A stretch of 64,000 nucleotides of DNA from Georgenia sp. M64 (GTDB lineage Bacteria; Actinomycetota; Actinomycetes; Actinomycetales; Actinomycetaceae): positions 2,046,001 to 2,110,000 of the forward strand of contig NZ_CP145809.1 of NCBI RefSeq assembly GCF_038049925.1, read 5' to 3'. Below are positions 18,111-25,944 of this stretch, piece after piece. Each line of letters begins with the position of its first letter. Within the stretch, counting starts at the first letter, position 1. A program made the translations under genes and the position numbers. The notes beneath the pieces are model-generated. The model ran no database searches. It was given only the letters and a program-made list of their open reading frames with translations, and was not told where the DNA came from.

Positions 18111-19073
18111 TCAGGAGGTCGGGCCGTGGGCCCCGACCACGTCGACGACGGCGGCGAGGGAGGGCGACGCCTCGGCGGTGTCGCTGGCGGGCGTGCCGGG
18201 AATCTGGATCACGGCGCGCGAGCCCACCGGGACACCGGCGAGCTTGTCGAAGACGGAGCCCTGGCCCAGGGTCACACCGGTGACACCGGAGGTCTCCCAG
18301 GTGTTCGCGCTCTGGCTGTTGTCCCACAGCGTCTCGGCGAACTGCACCACGACGGTGGAGCCGGGCTCGGCGGGCACCGCGTCACCCGTGCCGTTGGCGA
18401 TGACGGTGACGACCGGCTCGGTGGGCTCGGGGGCGCCCTCGTCGACCGTGACGCTGGGGACCTCCCCCGGGGCGCCCTCGACGGTCACGGGCAGCTCGGG
18501 TGCGGGCTCGACGGCGGTGGCGTCCGCCTGGCCGGTCGCGTCCGGGGCGTAGGCGCCCACGACGTCGACGACGAAGACGAGGGTGTCGCCCGCCTCGATG
18601 ACGCCGCCCTGGGGGTTGTCGCCGTAGCCGAGCTCGGCCGGGATGGACAGCAGGACCCGGTCGCCGACGTGGGTGCCGGTCAGGCCCTCCTTCCAGCCGG
18701 GGATGACCTGGTTGAGGCTGAAGCCGGTGGGGGCGCCGCGCTCGAAGGAGCTGTCGAAGACCTCGCCGTCCCACACCTGTCCGGCGTAGTTGGCGACGAC
18801 GTAGTCGTCCGCGCCGACCTCGGCACCGTCGCCAGGCTCGAGGACCTCGACCTCGAGCTCGGCGGGCGCGCCGCTGCCGGGGAACGTGATCTCCGGGGTC
18901 TCCCCGAAGGCGCCGGCCACGGTGGGCAGCTCGTCGCCCGGCGGGGTGGCCTCCGCGGAGGCGCTGGTCGTCCCCTCGGCCGTGGGCGACTCCTCGCCGT
19001 CGCCGGAGGAGCAGGCTCCCAGGGTCAGGGCAGCGGCGAGAGCCAGGCTGGTCAGGGCTACGGGGCGGCGCAC
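18111..19073 (-). CDS. FKBP-type peptidyl-prolyl isomerase, lipoprotein
   Basis: A 320-residue exported protein with signal peptide and lipobox (LTLGAC, then an acidic Ser/Glu/Thr linker). The first FKBP domain (about 85-190) is well formed: VVANYAGQVWDGEVFDSSF, IPGWKEGLTGTHVGDR and IPAELGYGDNPQGG. The second, C-terminal repeat (about 215-320) keeps the fold outline (VVVQFAETLWDNSQSANTW) but has lost most active-site positions, including the GYG region. It probably helps fold proteins outside the membrane. The GTG start has GAGGAG upstream. Confidence 0.88.
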   Translation of the reverse strand: MRRPVALTSLALAAALTLGACSSGDGEESPTAEGTTSASAEATPPGDELPTVAGAFGETPEITFPGSGAPAELEVEVLEPGDGAEVGADDYVVANYAGQVWDGEVFDSSFERGAPTGFSLNQVIPGWKEGLTGTHVGDRVLLSIPAELGYGDNPQGGVIEAGDTLVFVVDVVGAYAPDATGQADATAVEPAPELPVTVEGAPGEVPSVTVDEGAPEPTEPVVTVIANGTGDAVPAEPGSTVVVQFAETLWDNSQSANTWETSGVTGVTLGQGSVFDKLAGVPVGSRAVIQIPGTPASDTAEASPSLAAVVDVVGAHGPTS

Positions 19074-19133
19074 GGTGTCTCCTCGGGGGTGGTCAGGCGG
19101 TGGGCGGCGCTCGAGCGCCCCCCGGGCAGCACG

Positions 19134-19165
19134 ACGGCCCCGACCGGCATGGCCGGCGGGGCCGT
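19134..19165 (-). terminator. Terminator after erpA
   Basis: On the minus strand ACGGCCCCGCCGGC-CAT-GCCGG(T)CGGGGCCGT, 14 pairs with one bulged T, between erpA and the FKBP gene. Confidence 0.75.
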
Positions 19166-19182
19166 GCGCGGGGCGGGGTGGC

Positions 19183-19536
19183 TCAGTGGAACGAGTCGCC
19201 GCAGGCGCAGGAGCCGGTGGCGTTCGGGTTGTCGATGGTGAAGCCCTGCTTCTCGATGGTGTCCGCGAAGTCGATCGTCGCGCCGTCGAGGTAGGGCACG
19301 CTCATCCGGTCCACGACGACCTCGACGCCGCCGAAGTCCCGGACGGCGTCGCCGTCGAGGACCCGCTCGTCGAAGTACAGCTGGTAGATCAGGCCGGAGC
19401 ACCCGCCGGGCTGGACGGCGACGCGCAGGCGCAGGTCGTCGCGCCCCTCCTGCTCGAGGAGGGTCCTGACCTTGGTGGCCGCGACGTCGGTGAGCTCCAC
19501 GCCGTGCGTGGTGAGCTGCTCGGTGGACTCGCTCAT
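19183..19536 (-). CDS. erpA: A-type iron-sulfur cluster carrier (HesB/IscA/ErpA)
   Basis: A 117-residue A-type carrier that delivers 2Fe-2S or 4Fe-4S clusters to target enzymes. The three cluster Cys are present: one in PGGCSGLIY and two in the C-terminal GSCACGDSF. Position and sequence match HesB-like Rv2204c. Likely clients in this window include LipA (radical SAM, 4Fe-4S) and the Rieske protein, though this is inference. GGAG precedes the ATG, and TAGGCT at about 19611-19606 is a -10 candidate. Confidence 0.93.
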   Translation of the reverse strand: MSESTEQLTTHGVELTDVAATKVRTLLEQEGRDDLRLRVAVQPGGCSGLIYQLYFDERVLDGDAVRDFGGVEVVVDRMSVPYLDGATIDFADTIEKQGFTIDNPNATGSCACGDSFH

Positions 19537-19681
19537 GGGTATCTCCGCTTCGTCGATGGGCTCCCGCTGAGATGAACTGCACCGGGGGCGACCTTGTTCC
19601 GGGCCAGCCTACGTCGTGCGTGCGTCCGGACGCACGATCCGTGCCGATCGTGACCGATCCCACCGCCGCCCCGGGGCGAGC

Positions 19682-20869
19682 TCACACCGACCACGTCCGG
19701 GCGATCCGCGCCCCACGCGCCCGCAGGGCGCCCAGCCCCTCCCCCGCCCCCGGGCGGCGCCCGCGGCGTCCGGCGTCGAGCACCTCGTACGTGGCGCTGA
19801 TGCCGAGCGGGGAGACCTCCCGGCGGGAGGTCTGGACCTCGTCGGCGACGGCGACGACGGGCAGCGCGCGCGGGAGTGCGGCGCGCGCGACGGTCGCGAC
19901 CACCGACGCGGTCAGGCTCCGGGCGTCCAGGACGGCCGCCCCGGTCAGGACGAGGTCCGCCTCCGCGACGGCACCGGCGAGATCCACCGCCGTCGCGACG
20001 ACCTCGGCCCCGGGCAGGGGGCGGGCGCCCAACAGCTGCAGGACGAACGCGCTGCCGCCCCCGGCCCCGGTGCCCGGTGAGCGGGCCAGCCGGGTACCGG
20101 CTGACCGGGGCTCGACCGCGAGCAGGGAACGGCGCGGGATCGGCGGCGCCGCGCGCTCCAGCACGTCGCACCCGTGCCCCAGCGCCCGCTCGAGGTCCTG
20201 CGCGCGGACCGGTCCGACCGCCGGGTCCTGCCCCAGCACGGCACCGGCGCCGTGCAGCCCCAGCAGGGGGGCGTCGTCGCTCAGCGCCAGGACGAGGTCG
20301 ACGCCGGCGAGCCGCTCCCGGGCGGCGGACACCGCGGCCGCCGCACCGGCGGGCGTCAGGCCCGTCAGGGCGAGCCCCCCGCTCGTGAGCGGTTCCGCCC
20401 CGGCCATGCCCGCCAGCTGCGCGAGGAGTCCGGCCCCGCCGTCGTGGGCGGCCGCTGGGACCGACAGGCCCACCACGACGCGGCCGGCCCCGGTGGCCAG
20501 GGCGGCGAGGACGAGCGCACCGAGCCCGCCGGTGGTGCTCCGGACCGCGGCCTCGGCGCGGTCCGCCGCGAGGTGGGTGCCGAGGACCTGGTCCGCCTCG
20601 ACGAAGGCGGTCCCGCCCGCCTGGCCGGGCACGTGCAGGACCGTGGCGGGCACGGCGGCGCCGAGCGGGCCCGGGACGGTCACCGGGACGAGCCGACCGC
20701 CCAGCGCCGCGCCGACGGCGTCGACCAGCCCGGCGGAGCCGTCGGACAGCGGCAGCGCCCGGACGACGTCGGACGGGACGCTCTCCCGCCACCCCTCGGC
20801 CAGCGCCGTGGCCGCGACGGCGGCGGTGACGGCCCCGGCGAACCGGTCCGGTGCGACGAGGACCCGCAC
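19682..20869 (-). CDS. Glycerate kinase-family protein
   Basis: A 395-residue protein of the GlxK/glycerate kinase family, beginning VRVLVAPDRFAGAVTA (family PDSFKGS...) and containing LPLSDGSAGLVDAVG where the family usually has ADGGEGT. Later Gly-rich segments and VLTGAAVLDARSL (family TGEGxxDxQS) fit the C-terminal domain. The family phosphorylates D-glycerate. The substituted motifs leave activity uncertain. The GTG at 20869 starts one base after the dipeptidase stop, so the two genes form an operon; the longer upstream open frame does not resemble the family. Confidence 0.75.
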   Translation of the reverse strand: MRVLVAPDRFAGAVTAAVAATALAEGWRESVPSDVVRALPLSDGSAGLVDAVGAALGGRLVPVTVPGPLGAAVPATVLHVPGQAGGTAFVEADQVLGTHLAADRAEAAVRSTTGGLGALVLAALATGAGRVVVGLSVPAAAHDGGAGLLAQLAGMAGAEPLTSGGLALTGLTPAGAAAAVSAARERLAGVDLVLALSDDAPLLGLHGAGAVLGQDPAVGPVRAQDLERALGHGCDVLERAAPPIPRRSLLAVEPRSAGTRLARSPGTGAGGGSAFVLQLLGARPLPGAEVVATAVDLAGAVAEADLVLTGAAVLDARSLTASVVATVARAALPRALPVVAVADEVQTSRREVSPLGISATYEVLDAGRRGRRPGAGEGLGALRARGARIARTWSV

Positions 20870-20870
20870 C

Positions 20871-22229
20871 TCAGACCCGGCCGCCGAGACGTGCCAGGAG
20901 CAGGGCCTCGGCCAGGACCACCCGCTCGAGCTCGCCCAGGTGGACGGACTCGTCCTCGCTGTGGGCACGGGAGTCGGGGTCCTCCACCCCGGTGACGAGG
21001 ATCCTCGCCTCGGGGAAGACCTCCCGGAGCTCGGCGATGAACGGGATCGACCCGCCCACGCCGATGTCCACGGGCTCGTGGCCCCAGGCCTGCGTGAAGG
21101 CCCAGCGGGCCGTGCGCATCTCCTCGGAGTCGCCGCCGGCGTCGAACGCCTGGCCGCGCTCGCCGGGGGTGACCGTGACGCGTGCGCCGAACGGCGCGTG
21201 GGCGAGGAGGTGGTCGTGGAGCAGCCGCTCGGCCTCGGCGGGGTCCTGACCCGGCGCGATGCGCATCGAGAGCTTGGCCCGGCAGACCGGTGCGATGGTG
21301 TTCGAGGCCTGCGCGACGGAGGTCGCGTCCAGCCCGATGACGGAGATCGCCGGCTTGGTCCACATGCGCGCGCTCAGCGCCCCGGTGCCGGCGAGACGGT
21401 AGCCGTCGACGGCCGAGGCGTCGGCGCGCAGGTCGGCCTCGGGGTAGTCGACGTCGGCGTCGTCACGGGCGACGAGACCGGCGACAGCGACGTCCCCCGC
21501 GTCGTCGTGCAGGCTCGCCACAAGGCGGGCCATGAGGGTGACGGCGTCGAGCACCGGACCGCCGAACATGCCCGAGTGCACGGCGTGGTCGAGCACCCGC
21601 ACCTCCACCTCGCAGTCGACCAGCCCGCGCAGCGACGTCGTCAGGGCCGGGACGCCGATGCGCCAGTTCCCCGAGTCCGCGACGACGATGACGTCGGCCG
21701 CGAGACGGTCGCGGTGGGCGTGGAGGAAGTCGGTGAAGGTCGGCGAGCCGATCTCCTCCTCCCCCTCGACGAAGACCGTCACGCCCACCCCGAGCTCGTC
21801 CCCGAGCACACGCAGCGCGCCGACGTGGGCCATGACCCCGGCCTTGTCGTCCGCGGCGCCGCGGCCGTAGAGCCGCTCGCCGCGCTGCACGGGCTCGAAG
21901 GGGTCCGAGGTCCACCCCGCGGCCTCCCCGGGGGGCTGGACGTCGTGGTGGGCGTAGAGCAGCACCGTCGGCGCGCCCTGCGGGCCGGGCCGGTGGGCCA
22001 CCACGGCGGGGCGGGAGGTCCGTCCGTCGGTGGTCACCTCGAGGACCTCGGCGTTGGCCATGCCGGCGCCGCGCAGCAGCGCCGCCACCGCCTCCGCCGA
22101 GGCGCGCACGTGCGCCTGGTCGAACGCCTCGGAGGAGACGCTGGGGATGCGCACCAGGTCCTCCAGGTCGGCGCGCACCCGGGGGAAGGCCTCACGGGTG
22201 CGCCGGGCGAGATCGTCGACTCCAGTCAC
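20871..22229 (-). CDS. M20-family dipeptidase
   Basis: A 452-residue metallopeptidase of the M20/ArgE/CPG2 group, annotated in actinobacteria as dipeptidase. Zinc-site and catalytic motifs are YAHHDVQPPG (His, Asp), RGAADDKAGVMA (bridging Asp) and EGEEEIGS (catalytic Glu and metal Glu), with a dimerisation domain in the middle. It cleaves small peptides in the cytosol. The GTG at 22229 follows TAGCCT (22242-22237) by seven bases, so it is leaderless and divergent from the DUF3043 gene. Confidence 0.9.
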   Translation of the reverse strand: MTGVDDLARRTREAFPRVRADLEDLVRIPSVSSEAFDQAHVRASAEAVAALLRGAGMANAEVLEVTTDGRTSRPAVVAHRPGPQGAPTVLLYAHHDVQPPGEAAGWTSDPFEPVQRGERLYGRGAADDKAGVMAHVGALRVLGDELGVGVTVFVEGEEEIGSPTFTDFLHAHRDRLAADVIVVADSGNWRIGVPALTTSLRGLVDCEVEVRVLDHAVHSGMFGGPVLDAVTLMARLVASLHDDAGDVAVAGLVARDDADVDYPEADLRADASAVDGYRLAGTGALSARMWTKPAISVIGLDATSVAQASNTIAPVCRAKLSMRIAPGQDPAEAERLLHDHLLAHAPFGARVTVTPGERGQAFDAGGDSEEMRTARWAFTQAWGHEPVDIGVGGSIPFIAELREVFPEARILVTGVEDPDSRAHSEDESVHLGELERVVLAEALLLARLGGRV

Positions 22230-22236
22230 GGCGTCG

Positions 22237-22264
22237 AGGCTACCGCCGCCGCGTCGACTACCCT
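22237..22264. promoter_or_regulatory. Back-to-back leaderless promoters
   Basis: TAGCCT (22242-22237, minus) serves the dipeptidase and TACCCT (22259-22264, plus) serves the DUF3043 gene. Each ends six or seven bases from its GTG start. Both -10 boxes fit in a 41-base gap. Confidence 0.55.
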
Positions 22265-22270
22265 GCTGGG

Positions 22271-22840
22271 GTGATCGGACGCCGCACCCCCGTCGAGCCA
22301 GAGCCGGAACCTGTCCTCCCCGGCAAGGGCCGCCCCACGCCGAGGCGCAAGCAGGCCGAGGCGCGCAACCGCCGGCCCCTCGTGCCCGAGGACCGCAAGG
22401 AGGCCCGGCGCCGCGCCCGCGAGCAGCGCAACGAGGCCTGGGCCCGTCAGCAGGAGGCGATGCGCACCGGCGACGAGCGGTACCTCCCGCTGCGGGACAA
22501 GGGCCCGGTCCGTCGCTACGCCCGCGACCACGTCGACGCGCGCTGGTCGGTGGCCGAGTTCTTCCTGCCCCTCGCGCTGGTGATGATCGTCGTCATGATG
22601 TTCGCCGGCGCGTACCCCCAGCTGGCCGGCGGGCTCGTGCTCGCGATGTACGGCGTCCTCGTCCTCGCGATCGCCGACTCCCTGTTCATGGTGTGGCGGC
22701 TGAAGAAGAAGCTCGCCGCGCGGTTCGGTGAGGAGAAGGTGCCCCGGTGGACCGGGTTCTACGCGTTCACGCGCAGCTTCTACTTCCGTCGCATGCGCCA
22801 GCCCCGTCCGCAGGTCGGGCGCGGGGAGTACCCGGCCTGA
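22271..22840 (+). CDS. DUF3043 membrane protein
   Basis: A 189-residue protein with a very basic N-terminal half (many Arg/Lys, GKGRPTPRRKQAEARNRR) followed by two membrane helices (about 98-115 and 120-140) and a short basic tail. It matches DUF3043, a conserved actinobacterial family without known function, usually beside this dipeptidase. GTG at 22271, leaderless. Confidence 0.85.
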   Translation: MIGRRTPVEPEPEPVLPGKGRPTPRRKQAEARNRRPLVPEDRKEARRRAREQRNEAWARQQEAMRTGDERYLPLRDKGPVRRYARDHVDARWSVAEFFLPLALVMIVVMMFAGAYPQLAGGLVLAMYGVLVLAIADSLFMVWRLKKKLAARFGEEKVPRWTGFYAFTRSFYFRRMRQPRPQVGRGEYPA

Positions 22841-22862
22841 GCGGGCACCTACGATCGAGGGC

Positions 22863-23876
22863 ATGGTCAACCACGTCTATCTCGGCCGCTCCGGCCTGAA
22901 GATCTCCGAGATCACCTACGGCAACTGGCTCACCCATGGCTCCCAGGTCGACGCGGAGGTGGCGACATCCTGCGTCCACGCCGCCCTCGACGCCGGGATC
23001 ACCACGTTCGACACCGCCGACGCCTACGCCAACGGCAAGGCCGAGAAGGTGCTCGGCAAGGCGCTCAAGGGCCAGCGCCGCGAGTCCCTCGAGCTGTTCA
23101 CCAAGGTCTTCTGGCCGACGGGCCCGAAGGGTCCCAACGACTCGGGCCTGTCGCGCAAGCACATCATGGAGTCCATCGACGGCTCGCTCCGGCGCCTGGG
23201 CACCGACTACGTCGACCTCTACCAGGCGCACCGCTTCGACGTGGAGACGCCGATCGAGGAGACGATGCAGGCCTTCGCCGACGTCGTGCGCGCCGGCAAG
23301 GCCCTGTACATCGGCGTCTCGGAGTGGACCGCCGAGCAGATCCGCTTCGCCCACGACCACTCCAAGGAGCTGGGCTTCCAGGTCATCTCCTCCCAGCCGC
23401 AGTACTCGATGCTCTGGCGGGTCATCGAGGACGAGGTCGTCCCCACCTCCAGCGAGCTCGGGCTGTCCCAGATCGTGTGGTCCCCGGTGGCCCAGGGTGT
23501 CCTGACGGGCAAGTACCTGCCCGGGGAGAAGCTGCCCAAGGGGTCGCGGGCGACCGACAAGAAGGGCGGCGCGGACACGATCAAGCGCTTCCTCGACGAC
23601 GACCTCCTCACCCGTGTCCAGGACCTGCGGCCGGTCGCGGACGAGCTCGGCCTGACGATGGCCCAGCTGGCCGTGGCCTGGGTCCTGCAGAACGACAACG
23701 TCGCCGCGGCCATCATCGGCGCCTCCCGGCCCGAGCAGGTCGCGGAGAACGTCGTCGCCTCGGGCGTGCGGATCCCGGCCGAGCTCATGGCGAGGATCGA
23801 CGAGACCCTCGGTGACCGGGTCGTCCGCGACCCGGCGAAGACCTGGGAGAACGCCCCGCACACGCGGCCGAGCTGA
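22863..23876 (+). CDS. Aldo/keto reductase (voltage-gated K+ channel beta-subunit type)
   Basis: A 337-residue NADPH-dependent oxidoreductase with a TIM-barrel fold. The catalytic tetrad is visible: Asp and Tyr in FDTADAYANGKAEKVLG, Lys in LFTKVFWP, and His in DLYQAHRFD. The C-terminal NADPH-binding segment IIGASRPEQVAENV is typical. The closest type is the Kv-beta/YghZ-like group, which reduces aldehydes such as methylglyoxal; the substrate here is unknown. ATG at 22863 follows TACGAT by seven bases (leaderless). It ends convergent with pyrD at a GC-rich hairpin. Confidence 0.92.
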   Translation: MVNHVYLGRSGLKISEITYGNWLTHGSQVDAEVATSCVHAALDAGITTFDTADAYANGKAEKVLGKALKGQRRESLELFTKVFWPTGPKGPNDSGLSRKHIMESIDGSLRRLGTDYVDLYQAHRFDVETPIEETMQAFADVVRAGKALYIGVSEWTAEQIRFAHDHSKELGFQVISSQPQYSMLWRVIEDEVVPTSSELGLSQIVWSPVAQGVLTGKYLPGEKLPKGSRATDKKGGADTIKRFLDDDLLTRVQDLRPVADELGLTMAQLAVAWVLQNDNVAAAIIGASRPEQVAENVVASGVRIPAELMARIDETLGDRVVRDPAKTWENAPHTRPS

Positions 23877-23884
23877 TCGGCCCC

Positions 23885-23921
23885 GGCGGCCGCGCGGGGG
23901 CCCGTGCCCTCCGCGGCCGCC
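23885..23921. terminator. Bidirectional terminator between the aldo/keto reductase and pyrD
   Basis: GGCGGCCGCG (23885-23894) and CGCGGCCGCC (23912-23921) form a 10-bp stem with a 17-base loop. Confidence 0.5.
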
Positions 23922-23992
23922 GCCCCCGGCTTGCATGCCGTCGGCGCCCGCCGCCCGCTGCCCGCCGGCAGCCGCTCGCGGCCCGCAGGCCC

Positions 23993-25048
23993 TCAGCGGC
24001 CGCCGCGCCCCCGGGCCGCGCGGCCGGCGAGGGCCCGGTTGAGCTGTCCCGGCCAGGCCGGGCCCTCGTAGATGAACGCCGTGTACGCCTGGAGGAGGTC
24101 CGCGCCGGCGTCGAGCATCGCCTCGGCGTCGGCCGGGGTGGTGATGCCCCCGACGCCGATGACCACCGGTCCCTCCCCCAGTCGCGTCCGCAGGAGCCGG
24201 ACCACGTCGAGCGCGCGGGCGCGCAGCGGCTCGCCCGACAGGCCGCCCGGGCCCAGGTCGTGGTCGATCGTCGTGTTCGTCGCCACCACCCCGCCCAGAC
24301 CGAGCTCGAGGACCAGGTCCGCGACGGCGTGGAGATCGGCGTCGGCGAGGTCGGGGGCGATCTTCACGAGCACCGGCACCTCGCGCCCGGCCGTCTCCCG
24401 TGCCGCGTCGCGGACCGCGGCGAGGATCGGCCGCAGCGCGTCGACCGCCTGGAGGTCGCGCAGGCCCGGGGTGTTCGGCGAGGAGACGTTGACCACGAGG
24501 TAGTCGGCCCACCGGGCCACCGCCCGGGCGCTGGTGACGTAGTCCGCCGCGGCGCTCTCGAGCGGGGTCACCCTGCTCTTGCCGATGTTGGCGCCGACCA
24601 CCACCGCGCGCCCCCGCCGGGTCCCCCGCAGCCGGCGCAGCCGCTCGCCGGCTGCGGCGGCGCCGTGGTTGTTGAAGCCCATCCGGTTGCGCAGGGCACG
24701 CCGGTCGACGTGGCGCCACAGCCGGGGGCTGTCGTTGCCCGGCTGGGCGACGGCGGTGACGGTGCCCACCTCGACGAAACCGAAGCCGAGCATGTCCATC
24801 CCCAGCACCGTGTCGGCGTCCTTGTCCATCCCCGCGGCGAGGCCGAGGACGCCCGGGACCGGCCGCGTGAGGGGCCCGCCGGCCGACCTGGCCGGGACGG
24901 GTCGGCCGGGTCGCCGGCCGAGGGTGGCGCGGACGGCGCCCGCGAGTCCCGGGACGCGCGCCACCGACCGGATCAGACCCATGGCCAGGACGTGCGCCCG
25001 CTCGGGGTCGAGGCGCAGCGCGAGGGTGCGGAAGAGAACCTGGTACAT
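23993..25048 (-). CDS. pyrD: Dihydroorotate dehydrogenase (quinone), class 2
   Basis: A 351-residue membrane-associated flavoenzyme of pyrimidine synthesis that passes electrons to the quinone pool, so it feeds the bc1 branch encoded nearby. An N-terminal helical extension before the barrel and LAAGMDKDAD and NRMGFNNHG mark class 2. The active-site base lies in VVNVSSPNTPGL, followed by the FMN-binding VLVKIAPDL, NTTIDHD and GVGGI. The start at 25048 is one base after the stop of the upstream membrane protein, so the three minus-strand genes form one unit. Confidence 0.95.
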   Translation of the reverse strand: MYQVLFRTLALRLDPERAHVLAMGLIRSVARVPGLAGAVRATLGRRPGRPVPARSAGGPLTRPVPGVLGLAAGMDKDADTVLGMDMLGFGFVEVGTVTAVAQPGNDSPRLWRHVDRRALRNRMGFNNHGAAAAGERLRRLRGTRRGRAVVVGANIGKSRVTPLESAAADYVTSARAVARWADYLVVNVSSPNTPGLRDLQAVDALRPILAAVRDAARETAGREVPVLVKIAPDLADADLHAVADLVLELGLGGVVATNTTIDHDLGPGGLSGEPLRARALDVVRLLRTRLGEGPVVIGVGGITTPADAEAMLDAGADLLQAYTAFIYEGPAWPGQLNRALAGRAARGRGGR

Positions 25049-25049
25049 C

Positions 25050-25532
25050 TCAGCGCCGCTCGGCCCGGGCGGCCACCCGCGCCGGGCTCGAGACGTAGAG
25101 CCAGACCAGGCCCAGGACCGGCAGCACCGCCGGGACGAAGCCGTAGCCGCTGCCGTAGCGCGACCAGACGGTGTCCGCGGGGAAGAGGTCGGGCCGGGTC
25201 AGGCTCAGCGTGCCGACGACGGCGACGCCCACCAGCTCGAAGCCCACCGCCACCCACGCCACGCGCCGCATCCGGCGGCCGTTGTGGGCCAGCGCCACCG
25301 TCGCGGCGACGTACACCGCGCCGGCCAGCGCGGAGAGGCCGTAGGCGACGGGGGCCTCCCCCGCGTCCCGGAGCAGCTGGACCGTCGCGCGCGCCGTCGC
25401 CGCGACCGCGAAGATGCCGTACACGAGGATGAGCACGCGGCCCAGGCCGTAGGCCGGTCGCCGGGTGTCGGTGGTCGACGTCGTGCTCACCGGGGCGTAC
25501 CCCGGCTCGCGGACGTCCTCGCGGGTGGTCAT
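25050..25532 (-). CDS. Small four-helix membrane protein, unknown
   Basis: A 160-residue protein I do not recognise. A hydrophilic N-terminus of ~35 residues precedes four hydrophobic segments (first GRVLILVYGIFAVAATARA, last FVPAVLPVLGLVWLYV). GAGGAGG six bases upstream favours the ATG at 25532; an ATG at 25550 overlaps the upstream gene's stop (ATGA) and would add six residues. It is cotranscribed with pyrD, but a functional link is not shown. Confidence 0.72.
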   Translation of the reverse strand: MTTREDVREPGYAPVSTTSTTDTRRPAYGLGRVLILVYGIFAVAATARATVQLLRDAGEAPVAYGLSALAGAVYVAATVALAHNGRRMRRVAWVAVGFELVGVAVVGTLSLTRPDLFPADTVWSRYGSGYGFVPAVLPVLGLVWLYVSSPARVAARAERR

Positions 25533-25546
25533 GTCGTCCTCCTCGG

Positions 25547-25900
25547 TCATCCTGCCCACACCTGCCAGACCCGGGCCTGCATGGCCATGATCGCCACGCA
25601 CGCCACGAGCAGGACGACAGAGCTCGTCCGTGTCCGGTCCGCCATCGCCCAGACCGCGGCGACCGGCAGCAGCACGACCGCAGTGACCACGTAGCCCCAG
25701 AACGTCCAGGGGTCCGCCGGGGACCTGCCGCCGGCGGCGGCGACGATCCCCACGACGATCTGCGCCAGGAGTGCGACCTCCACGGCGCCGCCCGCGACCA
25801 GCTGGCGCAGCACCACCGGACGGTCCCTCAGCGCGAACCAGGCGGCCCACAGCGCCAGCGCGCCGGCCAGGGCGGCGGCGAGGACGACGGTCGTGAGCAC
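25547..25900 (-). CDS. Small four-helix membrane protein, unknown
   Basis: A 117-residue very hydrophobic protein: about four membrane helices (LTTVVLAAALAGALALWAAW, a central pair, and VVLLVACVAIMAMQARVW). No family recognised. GTG at 25900 follows TAATCT (25912-25907) by six bases, so it is leaderless and heads the operon with the next membrane protein and pyrD. Confidence 0.72.
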   Translation of the reverse strand: MLTTVVLAAALAGALALWAAWFALRDRPVVLRQLVAGGAVEVALLAQIVVGIVAAAGGRSPADPWTFWGYVVTAVVLLPVAAVWAMADRTRTSSVVLLVACVAIMAMQARVWQVWAG

Positions 25901-25906
25901 CCGGCG

Positions 25907-25938
25907 AGATTATCGCCCCCGGGCCGCCGGGCTAGCAT
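25907..25938. promoter_or_regulatory. Back-to-back leaderless promoters before pepA
   Basis: TAATCT (25912-25907, minus) and TAGCAT (25933-25938, plus), each six bases from a GTG start, in a 44-base intergenic gap. Confidence 0.55.
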
Positions 25939-25944
25939 CGGACG

